From NCBI GenBank assembly GCA_050950205.1, contig JBMNHF010000014.1, positions 25,038 through 89,037 of the forward strand: a stretch of DNA of 64,000 bases, given 5' to 3'. The notes beneath the pieces were generated by a model. It was given only the letters and a program-made list of their open reading frames with translations. It did no database searches and was not told the origin of the DNA. The position numbers and the translations under genes are program-made. The stretch's first letter is position 1, and each line of letters begins with the position of its first letter. The stretch comes from WRAV01 sp050950205 (GTDB taxonomy: Bacteria; Bacillota; Clostridia; Oscillospirales; Ruminococcaceae). Shown one piece after another: positions 16,722 to 25,411 of this stretch.

Positions 16722-19700
16722 TTGAGTGAGCTGTTTAAAAGTAAGAAAAAGTTGGGGATGATGGTAGGAACCATCTTTCTCTCTCTTACCCTGGTTTCGG
16801 GAGTGGTAGCCGGCATTTTGCTCAACGGAGCCGCAGGCAGCGGTCTTCCCATTGAGCAGCCCGAGACTGCCGATATTTCGGAAGGGGAGCCTGTACCTGA
16901 TTTGGACGAGCTGCTTCCCGCCGAGCTGGAGCCCGAGCCGGAGATCATAGAACCGGTCTATAACGTTCCCGGTGAGATGCGGGGCGTTTATCTGGTGCCG
17001 GGTTCAGACTTTTTAACCAGCCTTACCGCCACTCCCAGCGCCATTCAGGCGGAGGTGGACAAGGCGGTGGAGGAAGCCGCCAAGCTGACCATGAACTCGG
17101 TGATTATCGACACCGTTTATAATGACAAGGTGATTTTTGAAACCTCTGGCGCTCCCCGGCTGGAGGTGGGCTTTGATGTGATGGAATATGTGGTGGACGC
17201 GGCCCGAAACCAGGGGCTTTATGTCTACGCCATTTTTGACGCATCCCTCTTTCAAGGGAAAAGCGGCGGTGCTTCCCTCACATTGGGAGCGGGCACCATC
17301 GATAAGCTGACCGCCAACCTGCGGGAATTTGCCGAAAAATATGCGCCCGATGCCATTCTCATGGATGGTTACACCCAACCAACCAATGAGGAGCAGAACT
17401 ACATCGGTTATCTGATGACGGGCGGGGCCATTGGCTACGACAACTTCTTGCGTCAGACCCCCGCCGCCATGGTGCGCAACATGAGCAACACCATCCGCCA
17501 CTATGCCCCCAACATTCAAGTGGGACTATTGGCCGACGCTGTGTGGGCCAGTGACGCCGAGCAGGAGGGGGGCGTGGCTGTCAAATCGGTGAGCTTTTCT
17601 TCCCTTGGCAACGGCAATGCCGACACCAAGGCCTTTGTAGAGGACGGCGTGGTAGATTTTGTAGCCGTCAAGGCATTCTCCTCCCTCACCGATCCCAACG
17701 AGCCCTTTGAAACCGTGGTGACCTGGTGGGCCGATGTGGCAAGGCGCAGTGGGGTGCCCATGTTTGTGGTTCATGCCGCCAGCAAAGCCTGCACCCAAAA
17801 TACCGGCTGGGGCTCCTACGACCAACTGACCCGTCAAGTGATTCGTGCCAGCGGTCTGCCCGGCTATTCCGGCAGCGTCTTCAACTCTCTTTCCCGGCTG
17901 GTGGCCAATCCCCAGGACACCACCGCCACTCTGGTCAAGTACTATAAGGGAGAGGTCAAAAGCGAGCATGTCCTCACCGAGCTGGCCATTACCAAACCCA
18001 CCCAAACCACCTACACCACCCAGGAACCGTCGGTTACCTTTACGGGAGCATCCGACCCCACCTCTCCCGTCACCATTAACGGCCAGGAAATCACCACCGA
18101 CGCTTCCGGTTACTTTACCGTTAAATTTGATTTAAAGGGTGGAGAAAACACCTTTACCATTGTCCATAAAAGCAAGACACTCACCTATAAGATTACACGG
18201 AATATTGAAATTCTCAAGGAGGTTGCACCCACCGGAACCATCTCCACCGATGGAAATATGAGCATTAAGATTTCCGCACTGGCCTACGAGGATGCGGAAG
18301 TTTACGCCACCATCGGGGGCAGTACGGTAGCGATGGAAATTGATGAATCCGCCGAGGATGAGGCGGCTCGCGATTCCAACTATAAGCGGTTTGTAGGGTA
18401 TTACACCGCCCCTGCCGGTACTACGCAGGAGCAGAATTTGGGGGCCATCACCATTACCGCCGCCTGGCAGGGCACCACCAAATCCCTGAAGGGAGCCACC
18501 GTCAAGGTAAACAAAAAAGCCAAGCTGGAAAACGGGGTTCCCGTGGTGGTGGTGGCGGATCAGGCGTGGACCTATCCTCCCAACACCTTGGACAATGTTC
18601 CCAACCCCAATTATTACCCCATCCCCAAAGGCGCCATGGACTACGCCGTGGGGGATGAAATTACTTATGTCAGCAGCAAAGGCGAGTCCTTCCAGTTTTA
18701 CAAACTGGCCTCCGGCCTACGGGTGGAGTCCAAGGATATTCAGGCCATCACCAACGACTATGTGGGAGGCAATGCCATTTCCGGCTTCCACATCAGCACA
18801 GAGGGCCGGTATGTCTACCTCACCATCAAAACCGCTCAAAAGGTGACCTACAAGGTGGCATATACGGGATCCACCTTTGGCATTACCTTCCACAATACCG
18901 ACAAAAACCCCGGGGGAAGCCAAAGCCTCGACCAAAACCCCCTCTTTACCAAGGCGACCTGGGGCAGCGACAACTTAACCCTCACACTGGCCAAAAGTGG
19001 CGGATTTTTAGGGTTTAAGGGCTACTATGATTCCAAAGGGAATTTGGTATTCCGGTTTAATATTCCGCCCTCCTCTTTAAATGGAGCGAGAATTGCAGTG
19101 GATGCGGGGCACGGCGGCTCAGATACGGGAGCCCTTGGATTCTTGGCGGCCTATCCCGAAAAGGTCATCAACCGGGCTATTGCCGAAATGCTGGCCGACG
19201 AGCTGGAAAGCCGGGGCGCTACTGTTTTGCTTATTGACAATTCCGGCAACCCCAGCCTGCAAAACCGGGTCAGACAGGCAGAAGCCTTTAATGCCGACCT
19301 TTTTGTCAGCGTACATAACAACACCGGAACCCGAGCCTCCGCCGTAGGAACCGAAGCCTATTACTTCTATCCCTACAGCAAAAACACCGCTGCTGCCATT
19401 GCCGCTCAGGTCAGCAGCCGTTTGGGCAGCGAAAACCGGGGAGCCCGCCAGAGCTACTACCACATTACCCTCACTCCCCAGATGCCCGCCATTTTGGCAG
19501 AATGCGGCTTTATGACCAACAAGGGCGAGTATGAAAAGCTGATCAAAGAGGAATACCAGCAGGCCATTGCCATCGGTCTGGCCGACGGTTTGGCGGCAGG
19601 GCTGAAAAGTGCCTATACCGGGGTGACCACCACCGGCTCCCAGAGTGTGGGTAGCGGTGTGGATCCCACCACCGATTCCGGCAATTCCTCGGTGGGCAGC

Positions 19701-20792
19701 TCGCAGGTGGAGTATCTGGTCTTTGAAAACGAGGAGCTGGCGATCAACGAGGGAGCCACCTATACTCTCAGGCTCATCTCTGATCCGGAGGATGCCGACC
19801 TTAGCGGCATGACCTTTAAGAGCAGCAACACCTCGGTGGCTACCGTTAACTCACAGGGCAAAGTGACTGCGGTCAAGTTGGGCAAAGCCAAAATCACCGC
19901 CACCACCGCAGACGGCAGAGTAACCGCTGTCTGCCAGCTGGAAGTGGTGGAGCGAGGCGGCGAGCAGGACTATGCCGAGCCTGTGGTTCCACCCACTAAA
20001 ACGGCGGGAGCTTCTTTAAAAAGCGTTTCCTACATTGAGTTTTACGACGAATACGTCACTCTGGGGAAAAACGCCAGTTATACCCTGAAAATTACTTCGG
20101 ACAAGGGGCTGGTGAAGAATACCGACTTGTTGTGGAAGAGCGAGGATACCAGTGTGGCAACGGTGGACTCCAACGGAAAAGTAACGGCAAAATCCACCGG
20201 CTATACCGAAATTTACGCCTACACCGCCAACCACGACTACTCCATCTCCTGCGCCGTCGAGGTGGTCAGCGGCAAGATAGCCGTCAAGGGCATTTCTCTG
20301 GACCAGACCAAGCTGTATATGAAGCGGGGAACCGAGCAACAGCTCTATGTCAACTTCAAGCCGGAAACCGCCACCAACAAAGGGGTGAGCTGGACCTCCT
20401 CCCGCCAATCGGTGGCAACGGTGGATGAATACGGCAAGGTAACGGCCAAAAGTGCAGGCACCGCCGTGATTACGGCAACCAGCAAGGATGGGCGCTATAC
20501 TGCCACCTGCACCGTGGAGGTTACCACCAAGACCATCAAGGTGGACTATATCAGCTTTGAGTATTCCGAGATGGAGCCCTATGTGGGTGATATTACCCAA
20601 CTGGAATACAGCATTGGTCCCGACAATGCCACCGATCTTTCCGTCACCTTTAAGTCCAGCAATCCCTCGGTGGTCAGTGTGGATGAACAGGGCTTTATCA
20701 CCTGCCACAAAAAAGGAAAAGCTGTGATTACCGTCACCTCAGTTTCCAATCCCAAGGAGTACGATACCTGCGAAATCAGGGTAGTAGGATAA
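16722..20792 (+). CDS. Large surface N-acetylmuramoyl-L-alanine amidase with GHL-like, Ig-like and four BIG2 domains
   Basis: This is an exported multi-domain wall hydrolase of about 1356 residues. An N-terminal membrane segment (about 12-35) is followed by a DUF4015/GHL10-like barrel (about 80-410: GEMRGVYLVPGSD, MNSVIIDTVYND), then a glucodextranase-B-like Ig domain (about 425-495). An Amidase_3 domain follows (about 787-965) with zinc ligands in VDAGHGGSDTGALG and VSVHNNTG and the catalytic glutamate in ILAECGFMTNKGEYEK. Four BIG2 repeats end the protein (from about 996, 1101, 1186 and 1270), each with a SSNTSVATVNSQGKVTA-like core. The start is uncertain. I chose the TTG at 16722 after GGGGG; another TTG at 16656 abuts a hairpin. 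There is no LPxTG. Confidence 0.85.
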   Translation: MSELFKSKKKLGMMVGTIFLSLTLVSGVVAGILLNGAAGSGLPIEQPETADISEGEPVPDLDELLPAELEPEPEIIEPVYNVPGEMRGVYLVPGSDFLTSLTATPSAIQAEVDKAVEEAAKLTMNSVIIDTVYNDKVIFETSGAPRLEVGFDVMEYVVDAARNQGLYVYAIFDASLFQGKSGGASLTLGAGTIDKLTANLREFAEKYAPDAILMDGYTQPTNEEQNYIGYLMTGGAIGYDNFLRQTPAAMVRNMSNTIRHYAPNIQVGLLADAVWASDAEQEGGVAVKSVSFSSLGNGNADTKAFVEDGVVDFVAVKAFSSLTDPNEPFETVVTWWADVARRSGVPMFVVHAASKACTQNTGWGSYDQLTRQVIRASGLPGYSGSVFNSLSRLVANPQDTTATLVKYYKGEVKSEHVLTELAITKPTQTTYTTQEPSVTFTGASDPTSPVTINGQEITTDASGYFTVKFDLKGGENTFTIVHKSKTLTYKITRNIEILKEVAPTGTISTDGNMSIKISALAYEDAEVYATIGGSTVAMEIDESAEDEAARDSNYKRFVGYYTAPAGTTQEQNLGAITITAAWQGTTKSLKGATVKVNKKAKLENGVPVVVVADQAWTYPPNTLDNVPNPNYYPIPKGAMDYAVGDEITYVSSKGESFQFYKLASGLRVESKDIQAITNDYVGGNAISGFHISTEGRYVYLTIKTAQKVTYKVAYTGSTFGITFHNTDKNPGGSQSLDQNPLFTKATWGSDNLTLTLAKSGGFLGFKGYYDSKGNLVFRFNIPPSSLNGARIAVDAGHGGSDTGALGFLAAYPEKVINRAIAEMLADELESRGATVLLIDNSGNPSLQNRVRQAEAFNADLFVSVHNNTGTRASAVGTEAYYFYPYSKNTAAAIAAQVSSRLGSENRGARQSYYHITLTPQMPAILAECGFMTNKGEYEKLIKEEYQQAIAIGLADGLAAGLKSAYTGVTTTGSQSVGSGVDPTTDSGNSSVGSSQVEYLVFENEELAINEGATYTLRLISDPEDADLSGMTFKSSNTSVATVNSQGKVTAVKLGKAKITATTADGRVTAVCQLEVVERGGEQDYAEPVVPPTKTAGASLKSVSYIEFYDEYVTLGKNASYTLKITSDKGLVKNTDLLWKSEDTSVATVDSNGKVTAKSTGYTEIYAYTANHDYSISCAVEVVSGKIAVKGISLDQTKLYMKRGTEQQLYVNFKPETATNKGVSWTSSRQSVATVDEYGKVTAKSAGTAVITATSKDGRYTATCTVEVTTKTIKVDYISFEYSEMEPYVGDITQLEYSIGPDNATDLSVTFKSSNPSVVSVDEQGFITCHKKGKAVITVTSVSNPKEYDTCEIRVVG

Positions 20793-20801
20793 ACAGCCAT
20801 C

Positions 20802-20837
20802 AAAAGTGCCGCAGAGCATATGCTCTGCGGCACTTTT
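20802..20837. terminator. Perfect 36-base palindromic bidirectional terminator
   Basis: AAAAGTGCCGCAGAGCATAT is the left half of a perfect inverted repeat ending in TTTT on both strands. It ends the amidase gene on the plus strand and the sugar gene cluster on the minus strand. Confidence 0.88.
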
Positions 20838-20878
20838 CACGCAAAAGGGGCTTTCTTGGATGTGGTGGGTTGGGAACC

Positions 20879-21487
20879 TTAGACGCAAAGAGGCTGATCC
20901 GTCGGAGTTGCATGGTTTAACAAGTCGGGATGGCTTTTAAAAAAACAGACAATCGTATGAAGAATGATCAGGTGCAAATCCTCGATCTGTTCGTAGCTTT
21001 TTAGGTTGGTATAGATGCCGGCCGTTGCGTACTCTCGAATTTTTCCACCTCCAAAGCCGGAAAGGGCAACAATGGAAGCGCCTTTTTCCCTGGCGTACTC
21101 ACAGGCGCGGACAAGATTGGGGGAGCTTCCACTGGCGCTGATGACAATCACCAGATCCTTTGGATGGAGCAGGTTTATCATCTGCTGGCGAAAAATTTCT
21201 TCAAAGGAGACATCGTTTCCAAAAGCCGTGATTTTTTCCACATTATCGCAGAGGGAAAGGATTCGAAACCGCCTTTTTTCGGGGTGCTGCACGGCGTTCT
21301 TGCCAAAATCACAGACAAAGTGATTGGCGGTTCCGGCACTGCCCCCGTTTCCCACCACAAAAACCTGGCGGTCGTTTTGATAGGTTTCCTGCAACAAAGC
21401 TATGATCTTCTGAAAATCCTGTTCTTGAATCTCCTCCATGGCTTTGATTAACCCTTGCTTGTATTCTGCTAGATGGCTGTTAAACAT
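20879..21487 (-). CDS. SIS-domain phosphosugar isomerase, GmhA-like
   Basis: The cytoplasmic 202-residue protein has the sedoheptulose-7-phosphate isomerase/DiaA layout: VGNGGSAGTANHFVCDFGKN for phosphosugar binding, the SIS serine loop VISASGSSPNLVRACEYA, and VALSGFGGGKI. GmhA converts sedoheptulose-7-phosphate to heptose-7-phosphate; the substrate here is inferred only from the similarity and the PfkB heptose-kinase-like neighbour. The ATG at 21487 has AGGGGGA seven bases upstream and overlaps the end of the ROK gene. It is the last gene of a five-gene block. Confidence 0.82.
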   Translation of the reverse strand: MFNSHLAEYKQGLIKAMEEIQEQDFQKIIALLQETYQNDRQVFVVGNGGSAGTANHFVCDFGKNAVQHPEKRRFRILSLCDNVEKITAFGNDVSFEEIFRQQMINLLHPKDLVIVISASGSSPNLVRACEYAREKGASIVALSGFGGGKIREYATAGIYTNLKSYEQIEDLHLIILHTIVCFFKSHPDLLNHATPTDQPLCV

Positions 21488-22439
21488 AGTTTTCCCCCTT
21501 TTCAGGCAAGCGAGCTCTAGCCACCAATGCAACGGCACCCAACAAACCGCCATGGCAGCAAAGGGGTGAGGGTTCTATGACGATGCCTTGATTGGCCCTT
21601 TGGTAGATGGATTGGTGCAGGGTGTCTTTTAGCGACTGCTCAAACAGGTCAAAAGCCTGGGAGATTCCACCCCCGACGATCACCTTTTCGGGGTTGAGCA
21701 GATTGCAGGCGGCGGCAATTCCCTTGCCCAGATAATACCCTTCCAGTTCAAAAGTCTTGCGGGCAATAACATCGCCCGTTCGCGCCAGTTGGGCAATGAG
21801 CTGGGCGTTTGCCGGCTGACCGCTGATCTGAGCATCGCCTCCCAGTTCCCTGTAGTTTTTGACCACACCGGGGCCGGCGGCATACATTTCGAGGCACCCT
21901 TTGCTGCCGCAGTTGCATCTTCTGCCCTCTTCCACCACCACGCAGTGGCCGATTTCTCCCGCGTGACCCTTGTCACCGCCGTATAGCTTGCCGTCCAGAA
22001 AGAGGGCTCCCCCCACACCGTTGGAGACGGTGACATACAAATAATGATGGCAATGCTTGCCGCCGCCGTAATATTTTTCCGCCAGGGCACAGGCCTGGGC
22101 GTCATTGTCAAGATAGGCAGGAAGTCCAAACTGTTGGGTCAGCTTTTGGGAAATGGCGAAGTTGCGTATGCCGGAAAAGCTGGCCTCAATCCACAGGCCC
22201 CTTTTAGGATCGGCAAGGCCGGGAATGGTAACTCCGATGGCAGAGGGCTGATACCGGGGATAAGCCGCCAGAAGCTGGGAGGCCTTTTCTTGGATGACTT
22301 GAAGCAGCAACTCCTGCGGCATTCTTTCCCACGGATGGTTGGCGCTGCATAAAATGGTTCCTTGCAGGGTGACCAACCCCACCATCAGTTTGGAGCCGCC
22401 AATATCCAAGGCAAGAACAATATCGTCGGGATGAAGCAT
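21480..22439 (-). CDS. ROK-family sugar kinase
   Basis: This is a probable hexose or aminosugar kinase of 319 residues. The N-terminal phosphate loop LALDIGGSKLMVGLV, the catalytic-aspartate segment AYLDNDAQACALAEKYYGGG, the zinc motif CNCGSKGCLEMYAAG and the adenosine motif VIVGGGISQAFD are all present. There is no helix-turn-helix, so it is an enzyme rather than a regulator. The ATG shares one base with the stop of the PfkB gene (TGATG), and its end overlaps the SIS gene by eight bases, so three genes are coupled. Confidence 0.88.
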   Translation of the reverse strand: MLHPDDIVLALDIGGSKLMVGLVTLQGTILCSANHPWERMPQELLLQVIQEKASQLLAAYPRYQPSAIGVTIPGLADPKRGLWIEASFSGIRNFAISQKLTQQFGLPAYLDNDAQACALAEKYYGGGKHCHHYLYVTVSNGVGGALFLDGKLYGGDKGHAGEIGHCVVVEEGRRCNCGSKGCLEMYAAGPGVVKNYRELGGDAQISGQPANAQLIAQLARTGDVIARKTFELEGYYLGKGIAAACNLLNPEKVIVGGGISQAFDLFEQSLKDTLHQSIYQRANQGIVIEPSPLCCHGGLLGAVALVARARLPEKGENYV

Positions 22440-23467
22440 CACACCACCCCTTTGGTTTCCTGAAAGATATCCATAACTTCCTGAGGGGTGGCGGTTCCGG
22501 TGGTACCGATTTTCCGCACCGTCACTCCCGAAACCAAATTGCCTACCCGGGCGGCCTCCATAAAGCTTGCCCCGGTGCAAAGGGATGCCACAATGCCGGA
22601 AGAGCAGGCATCTCCCGCCCCGCAGACATCAATTTCCCCGGTTTGGTCTACAGCCGGCAGCAGATGATAGCTTCCCTGTTCCCCCACCAAAACGCCGTGC
22701 TCCCCGCAGGTGACAAACACCCTGGACTGGGTGGAGCGGGCAAGCTGTTCCATATAGCTGCAGAGCTTTTGCAGATCGAATTCTTCATCCTTGGCACCGG
22801 CTAATTTGGCAACTTCTTTGTGGTTGCATTTTAAAATAATTTGGCGGAATTTATTGATATAGGCTCGGGAGTCCGCGAAGATAATAAGTTTGGGGAAGCT
22901 TTGCGCTATTTGGGCAGTGGCTTTACGCACCGCTGATGTGACTACCCCGGTGTTTTCTTCGGCAAGCTGGTCCAGCACCATGATGGCATCCACCATGGGA
23001 GCCACCTGCCAAAGATGCTCCATCACAGCTTGTTGGAGGTGCCAAGGTGTTTCCTTGCGGTTTTTGTGGTCAAAGCGGTTGTGCTCCTTGTGTTGGCCAC
23101 CGCAGGAGAACATGGGCTTTACATAAGCCGGCGTCATCACTTCTTGGCTGCACTGCACAAAGCGTCTGTCCACTCCAAGGTTATCCAGGCCTTTTAGCAG
23201 ATCGTACCCCTCCCCGTCGTCCCCCACAAAGCCTACGGCGAAAAGCTTTCCTATTTGAAGGGCGGCTAGATTTGCCAGCACCGTTCCGGCTGCTCCCGGT
23301 TGCGAATGGGTGCGCACCACCTGATAGGCCGTCAGCCCCGTTTCGAGGGAAGGTTCATCCAGCTGGCGGTCCACATACAGCCATTTGTCCAGGAACAAAT
23401 CCCCCACCACCCCGATGCGAAGATTTGCAAACCCGGACAGTATTTCCCTTAGGCGGATTTCATCCAT
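22439..23467 (-). CDS. PfkB-family kinase, resembling heptose-7-phosphate kinase (HldE N-domain)
   Basis: The 342-residue protein is a ribokinase-like sugar kinase. The N-terminal strand IGVVGDLFLDKWLYVDRQLDEP and the PGAAGTVLANLAAL motif match the RfaE/HldE kinase layout, and the C-terminal DVCGAGDACSSGIVASL carries the catalytic aspartate and anion hole. HldE-type kinases phosphorylate heptose-7-phosphate at C1. No fused or adjacent nucleotidyltransferase is present, so nucleotide-heptose synthesis is not shown. The ATG at 23467 has GAGAGGAG nine bases before it. Confidence 0.85.
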   Translation of the reverse strand: MDEIRLREILSGFANLRIGVVGDLFLDKWLYVDRQLDEPSLETGLTAYQVVRTHSQPGAAGTVLANLAALQIGKLFAVGFVGDDGEGYDLLKGLDNLGVDRRFVQCSQEVMTPAYVKPMFSCGGQHKEHNRFDHKNRKETPWHLQQAVMEHLWQVAPMVDAIMVLDQLAEENTGVVTSAVRKATAQIAQSFPKLIIFADSRAYINKFRQIILKCNHKEVAKLAGAKDEEFDLQKLCSYMEQLARSTQSRVFVTCGEHGVLVGEQGSYHLLPAVDQTGEIDVCGAGDACSSGIVASLCTGASFMEAARVGNLVSGVTVRKIGTTGTATPQEVMDIFQETKGVV

Positions 23468-23498
23468 CTGCAAGGCTCCTCTCTCTGGGATGCGTCCC

Positions 23499-24464
23499 TC
23501 AATGCTCACCATCCAGCAGCCGATGGGTTAACAGCGGAATGGTGTTGCGGTGGGTTCCCTGTATGTAGTAGCTTTCGCCGCCATCTGCCATCGTCCGCGC
23601 CAGAATGGTCTTCCATGGCCGAAAGTAATAGCGAGGGTCGGTTTTGGGGGGCGCTGCCTGAATATCTTCCCCCTCCAAAGGCAGCAAATCAAAGACAGCC
23701 GTGGTGAAGTTGGCGATGGTTCTGCCCTGCTGTCTTGCAACGTTGCGAGCCATGGAAAGAGCTTTCAGGTAAACTTCCGGCCCGGTAACGGCGGAGCCAA
23801 AGTTTAAGAACACCCCGTGCTGCAACTTCTCCACACTCTTGGTGTAGATGAGAAAATCCCGATAACTTGCCTGCCCGATGGCGGCACCGTCGGCGTTGGG
23901 ATGCTGGTGGACAACATCGCATCCCACCCCTACGTGAATGGTCACCGGAACCTGATGGCGAAAGCCCGCTGCCAGCAGACTGTACTGCCGGTAGGGGAAT
24001 TGGTGCTCCTCGATGTATTTGCCCAAAGCTTCTCCAAAGCCAAGGCCCTCTTTGACCCCTTGGTTGACGGCGTCGTTGTAGAGCCCCGTTTCGGTCCAGA
24101 GGCCAAACTGTCCCTCGCTGATGTATTTGGCCACACTTTCGCAGGTTTTCCCAATCAGGGCGAATTCAAAATCGTGGATGGCAGCGGCACCGTTGAGGGC
24201 AAAATGGGTGACATAGCCCTTCTCCATCAAACGGATGAGGCAGGGAGCCACCCCAGCGCGAATGACATGTCCTCCCAGCATCATCATCACCGCTGCACCT
24301 GCTTCTTTTGCCGTTGCAATGCGCCGGGCAAGAAGGTCTATGGTGGGATGTGTGTATTGGATTTTCTCGTCGGGGCTCATCATAACCCTCAGGTCCAAAT
24401 CGTGTATCCGCTCCGAAAGGGGCAGCAGCTTGAGCTGGGAGCGGTCAAAGGTTTCAAATGCCAT
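23499..24464 (-). CDS. Uncharacterised protein, deoxyhypusine-synthase-like
   Basis: This 321-residue cytoplasmic protein is not clearly recognised. It has glycine-rich Rossmann-like segments AAVMMMLGGHVIRAGVAP and YVTHFALNGAAAIHDFEFAL, an HVGVGCDVVHQHPNADGAA histidine cluster, and LNFGSAVTGPEVYLKALSMA. The VIRAGV-then-THFALNGAAAIHD order recalls deoxyhypusine synthase, which binds NAD. Bacterial relatives of that fold act on small amines or remain unassigned. Its position between a PfkB sugar kinase and a HAD phosphatase suggests an NAD-dependent step on a sugar phosphate, as inference. The ATG has AAGGAG seven bases upstream. Confidence 0.55.
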   Translation of the reverse strand: MAFETFDRSQLKLLPLSERIHDLDLRVMMSPDEKIQYTHPTIDLLARRIATAKEAGAAVMMMLGGHVIRAGVAPCLIRLMEKGYVTHFALNGAAAIHDFEFALIGKTCESVAKYISEGQFGLWTETGLYNDAVNQGVKEGLGFGEALGKYIEEHQFPYRQYSLLAAGFRHQVPVTIHVGVGCDVVHQHPNADGAAIGQASYRDFLIYTKSVEKLQHGVFLNFGSAVTGPEVYLKALSMARNVARQQGRTIANFTTAVFDLLPLEGEDIQAAPPKTDPRYYFRPWKTILARTMADGGESYYIQGTHRNTIPLLTHRLLDGEH

Positions 24465-24468
24465 GACA

Positions 24469-25302
24469 TTACTCCTTACTTTCCTTAGGGAAAAGATATT
24501 CCGCCAAGATTTGTAGATTTTCATAATGGGGAATGATGATGTCGGCACCGGCTTTGATCAGTCTTTGGCGTTTCCAAGGGTCCACACCCTTTCGCTCCAC
24601 CTCATCTGAAGCGACGCCGCAGGCAAATCCGCCCACTTCCTTGATGTTTTCAATTTCCACATACCCATCGCCGAATCCAATCACCTCCGACCCCGCCAGA
24701 TGATTTGTACGAATGATATGCTCGATCACCATTTTTTTGGAAAAGGTTTTGTAATCGGTTTGAGCACCGTAGATTCCCCCGTCAAAATAGGAGGCCACTC
24801 CCAGCAGCTCCGCTTCGTAAAGGACGTACTTTTCATCGGTGCCGCTGGCAAGGTACAGGGTGATGCCCTTGCTTTTCAGCAGTTCCAACAACGGGATGGA
24901 ACCGGGCAACAAATACTCATGGGGCGGGATGCTTTGATTACACAGCCCCTTGAGCCGATAGTCGATTCGCTCCAACAGTCTGCGGTGATATTCCTCCTTG
25001 TATTCCTGCGGGGAAAGGGGAGTTCCACCCAGCTTTTTTATCTCCTTTGCCAGCGCAATACACTGGTAGATGGTTTGCTTTCCTGTATTGTACTCCACAA
25101 AGTCCTCCGCCAGCTTTCGGATTTTTCGGGGGTCCTGTTGTTTTCCTTTGGGGGCAGCCATCAGCTCGTTGGCAAAATAGGGTATCATAATCTGCTGCCA
25201 GCCTTCTCGAATCAGGCTTATGGTTCCGTCAAAATCAAAAACAGCGTGGCGAAAATCCCCTCTGGGGGAGTGGGGATTGATCACTTCGATCCAAGGCTGC
25301 AT
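24469..25302 (-). CDS. HAD-family phosphatase
   Basis: This 277-residue HAD hydrolase probably removes phosphate from a small sugar phosphate. Motif I is AVFDFDGTISLIREGW with both catalytic aspartates, motif II is LYLASGTDEKYV, and motif IV is VIGFGDGYVEIENIKE. An alpha-helical cap lies between motifs I and II. The ATG follows AAAGGGGA. It is the first gene of the block, four bases before the deoxyhypusine-synthase-like gene, and is divergent from the ROK regulator. In an ADP-heptose route the HAD step would be GmhB, but this protein is longer than GmhB and may differ. Confidence 0.82.
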   Translation of the reverse strand: MQPWIEVINPHSPRGDFRHAVFDFDGTISLIREGWQQIMIPYFANELMAAPKGKQQDPRKIRKLAEDFVEYNTGKQTIYQCIALAKEIKKLGGTPLSPQEYKEEYHRRLLERIDYRLKGLCNQSIPPHEYLLPGSIPLLELLKSKGITLYLASGTDEKYVLYEAELLGVASYFDGGIYGAQTDYKTFSKKMVIEHIIRTNHLAGSEVIGFGDGYVEIENIKEVGGFACGVASDEVERKGVDPWKRQRLIKAGADIIIPHYENLQILAEYLFPKESKE

Positions 25303-25328
25303 ATTATTTCCCCTTTACCAAATTTTGC

Positions 25329-25356
25329 TTGACAAATGATGTGGATGGTTTAGGAT
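25329..25356 (+). promoter_or_regulatory. Candidate promoter of the ROK regulator
   Basis: TTGACA (25329-25334) and TAGGAT (25351-25356) are 16 bases apart, upstream of the start at 25412. The AT-rich stretch 25371-25391 just downstream could hold a ROK operator, but no clean palindrome is visible. Confidence 0.45.
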
Positions 25357-25411
25357 AAAGTTATGTTCGTACAATTTATTTTAAAAAACAAAAGTAGGAT
25401 GGAGGCTTTGT

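Noticed and set aside
25371..25400. NagC-type operator upstream of the ROK regulator
   Set aside because: The AT-rich stretch is only partly symmetric; the evidence is too weak to annotate.
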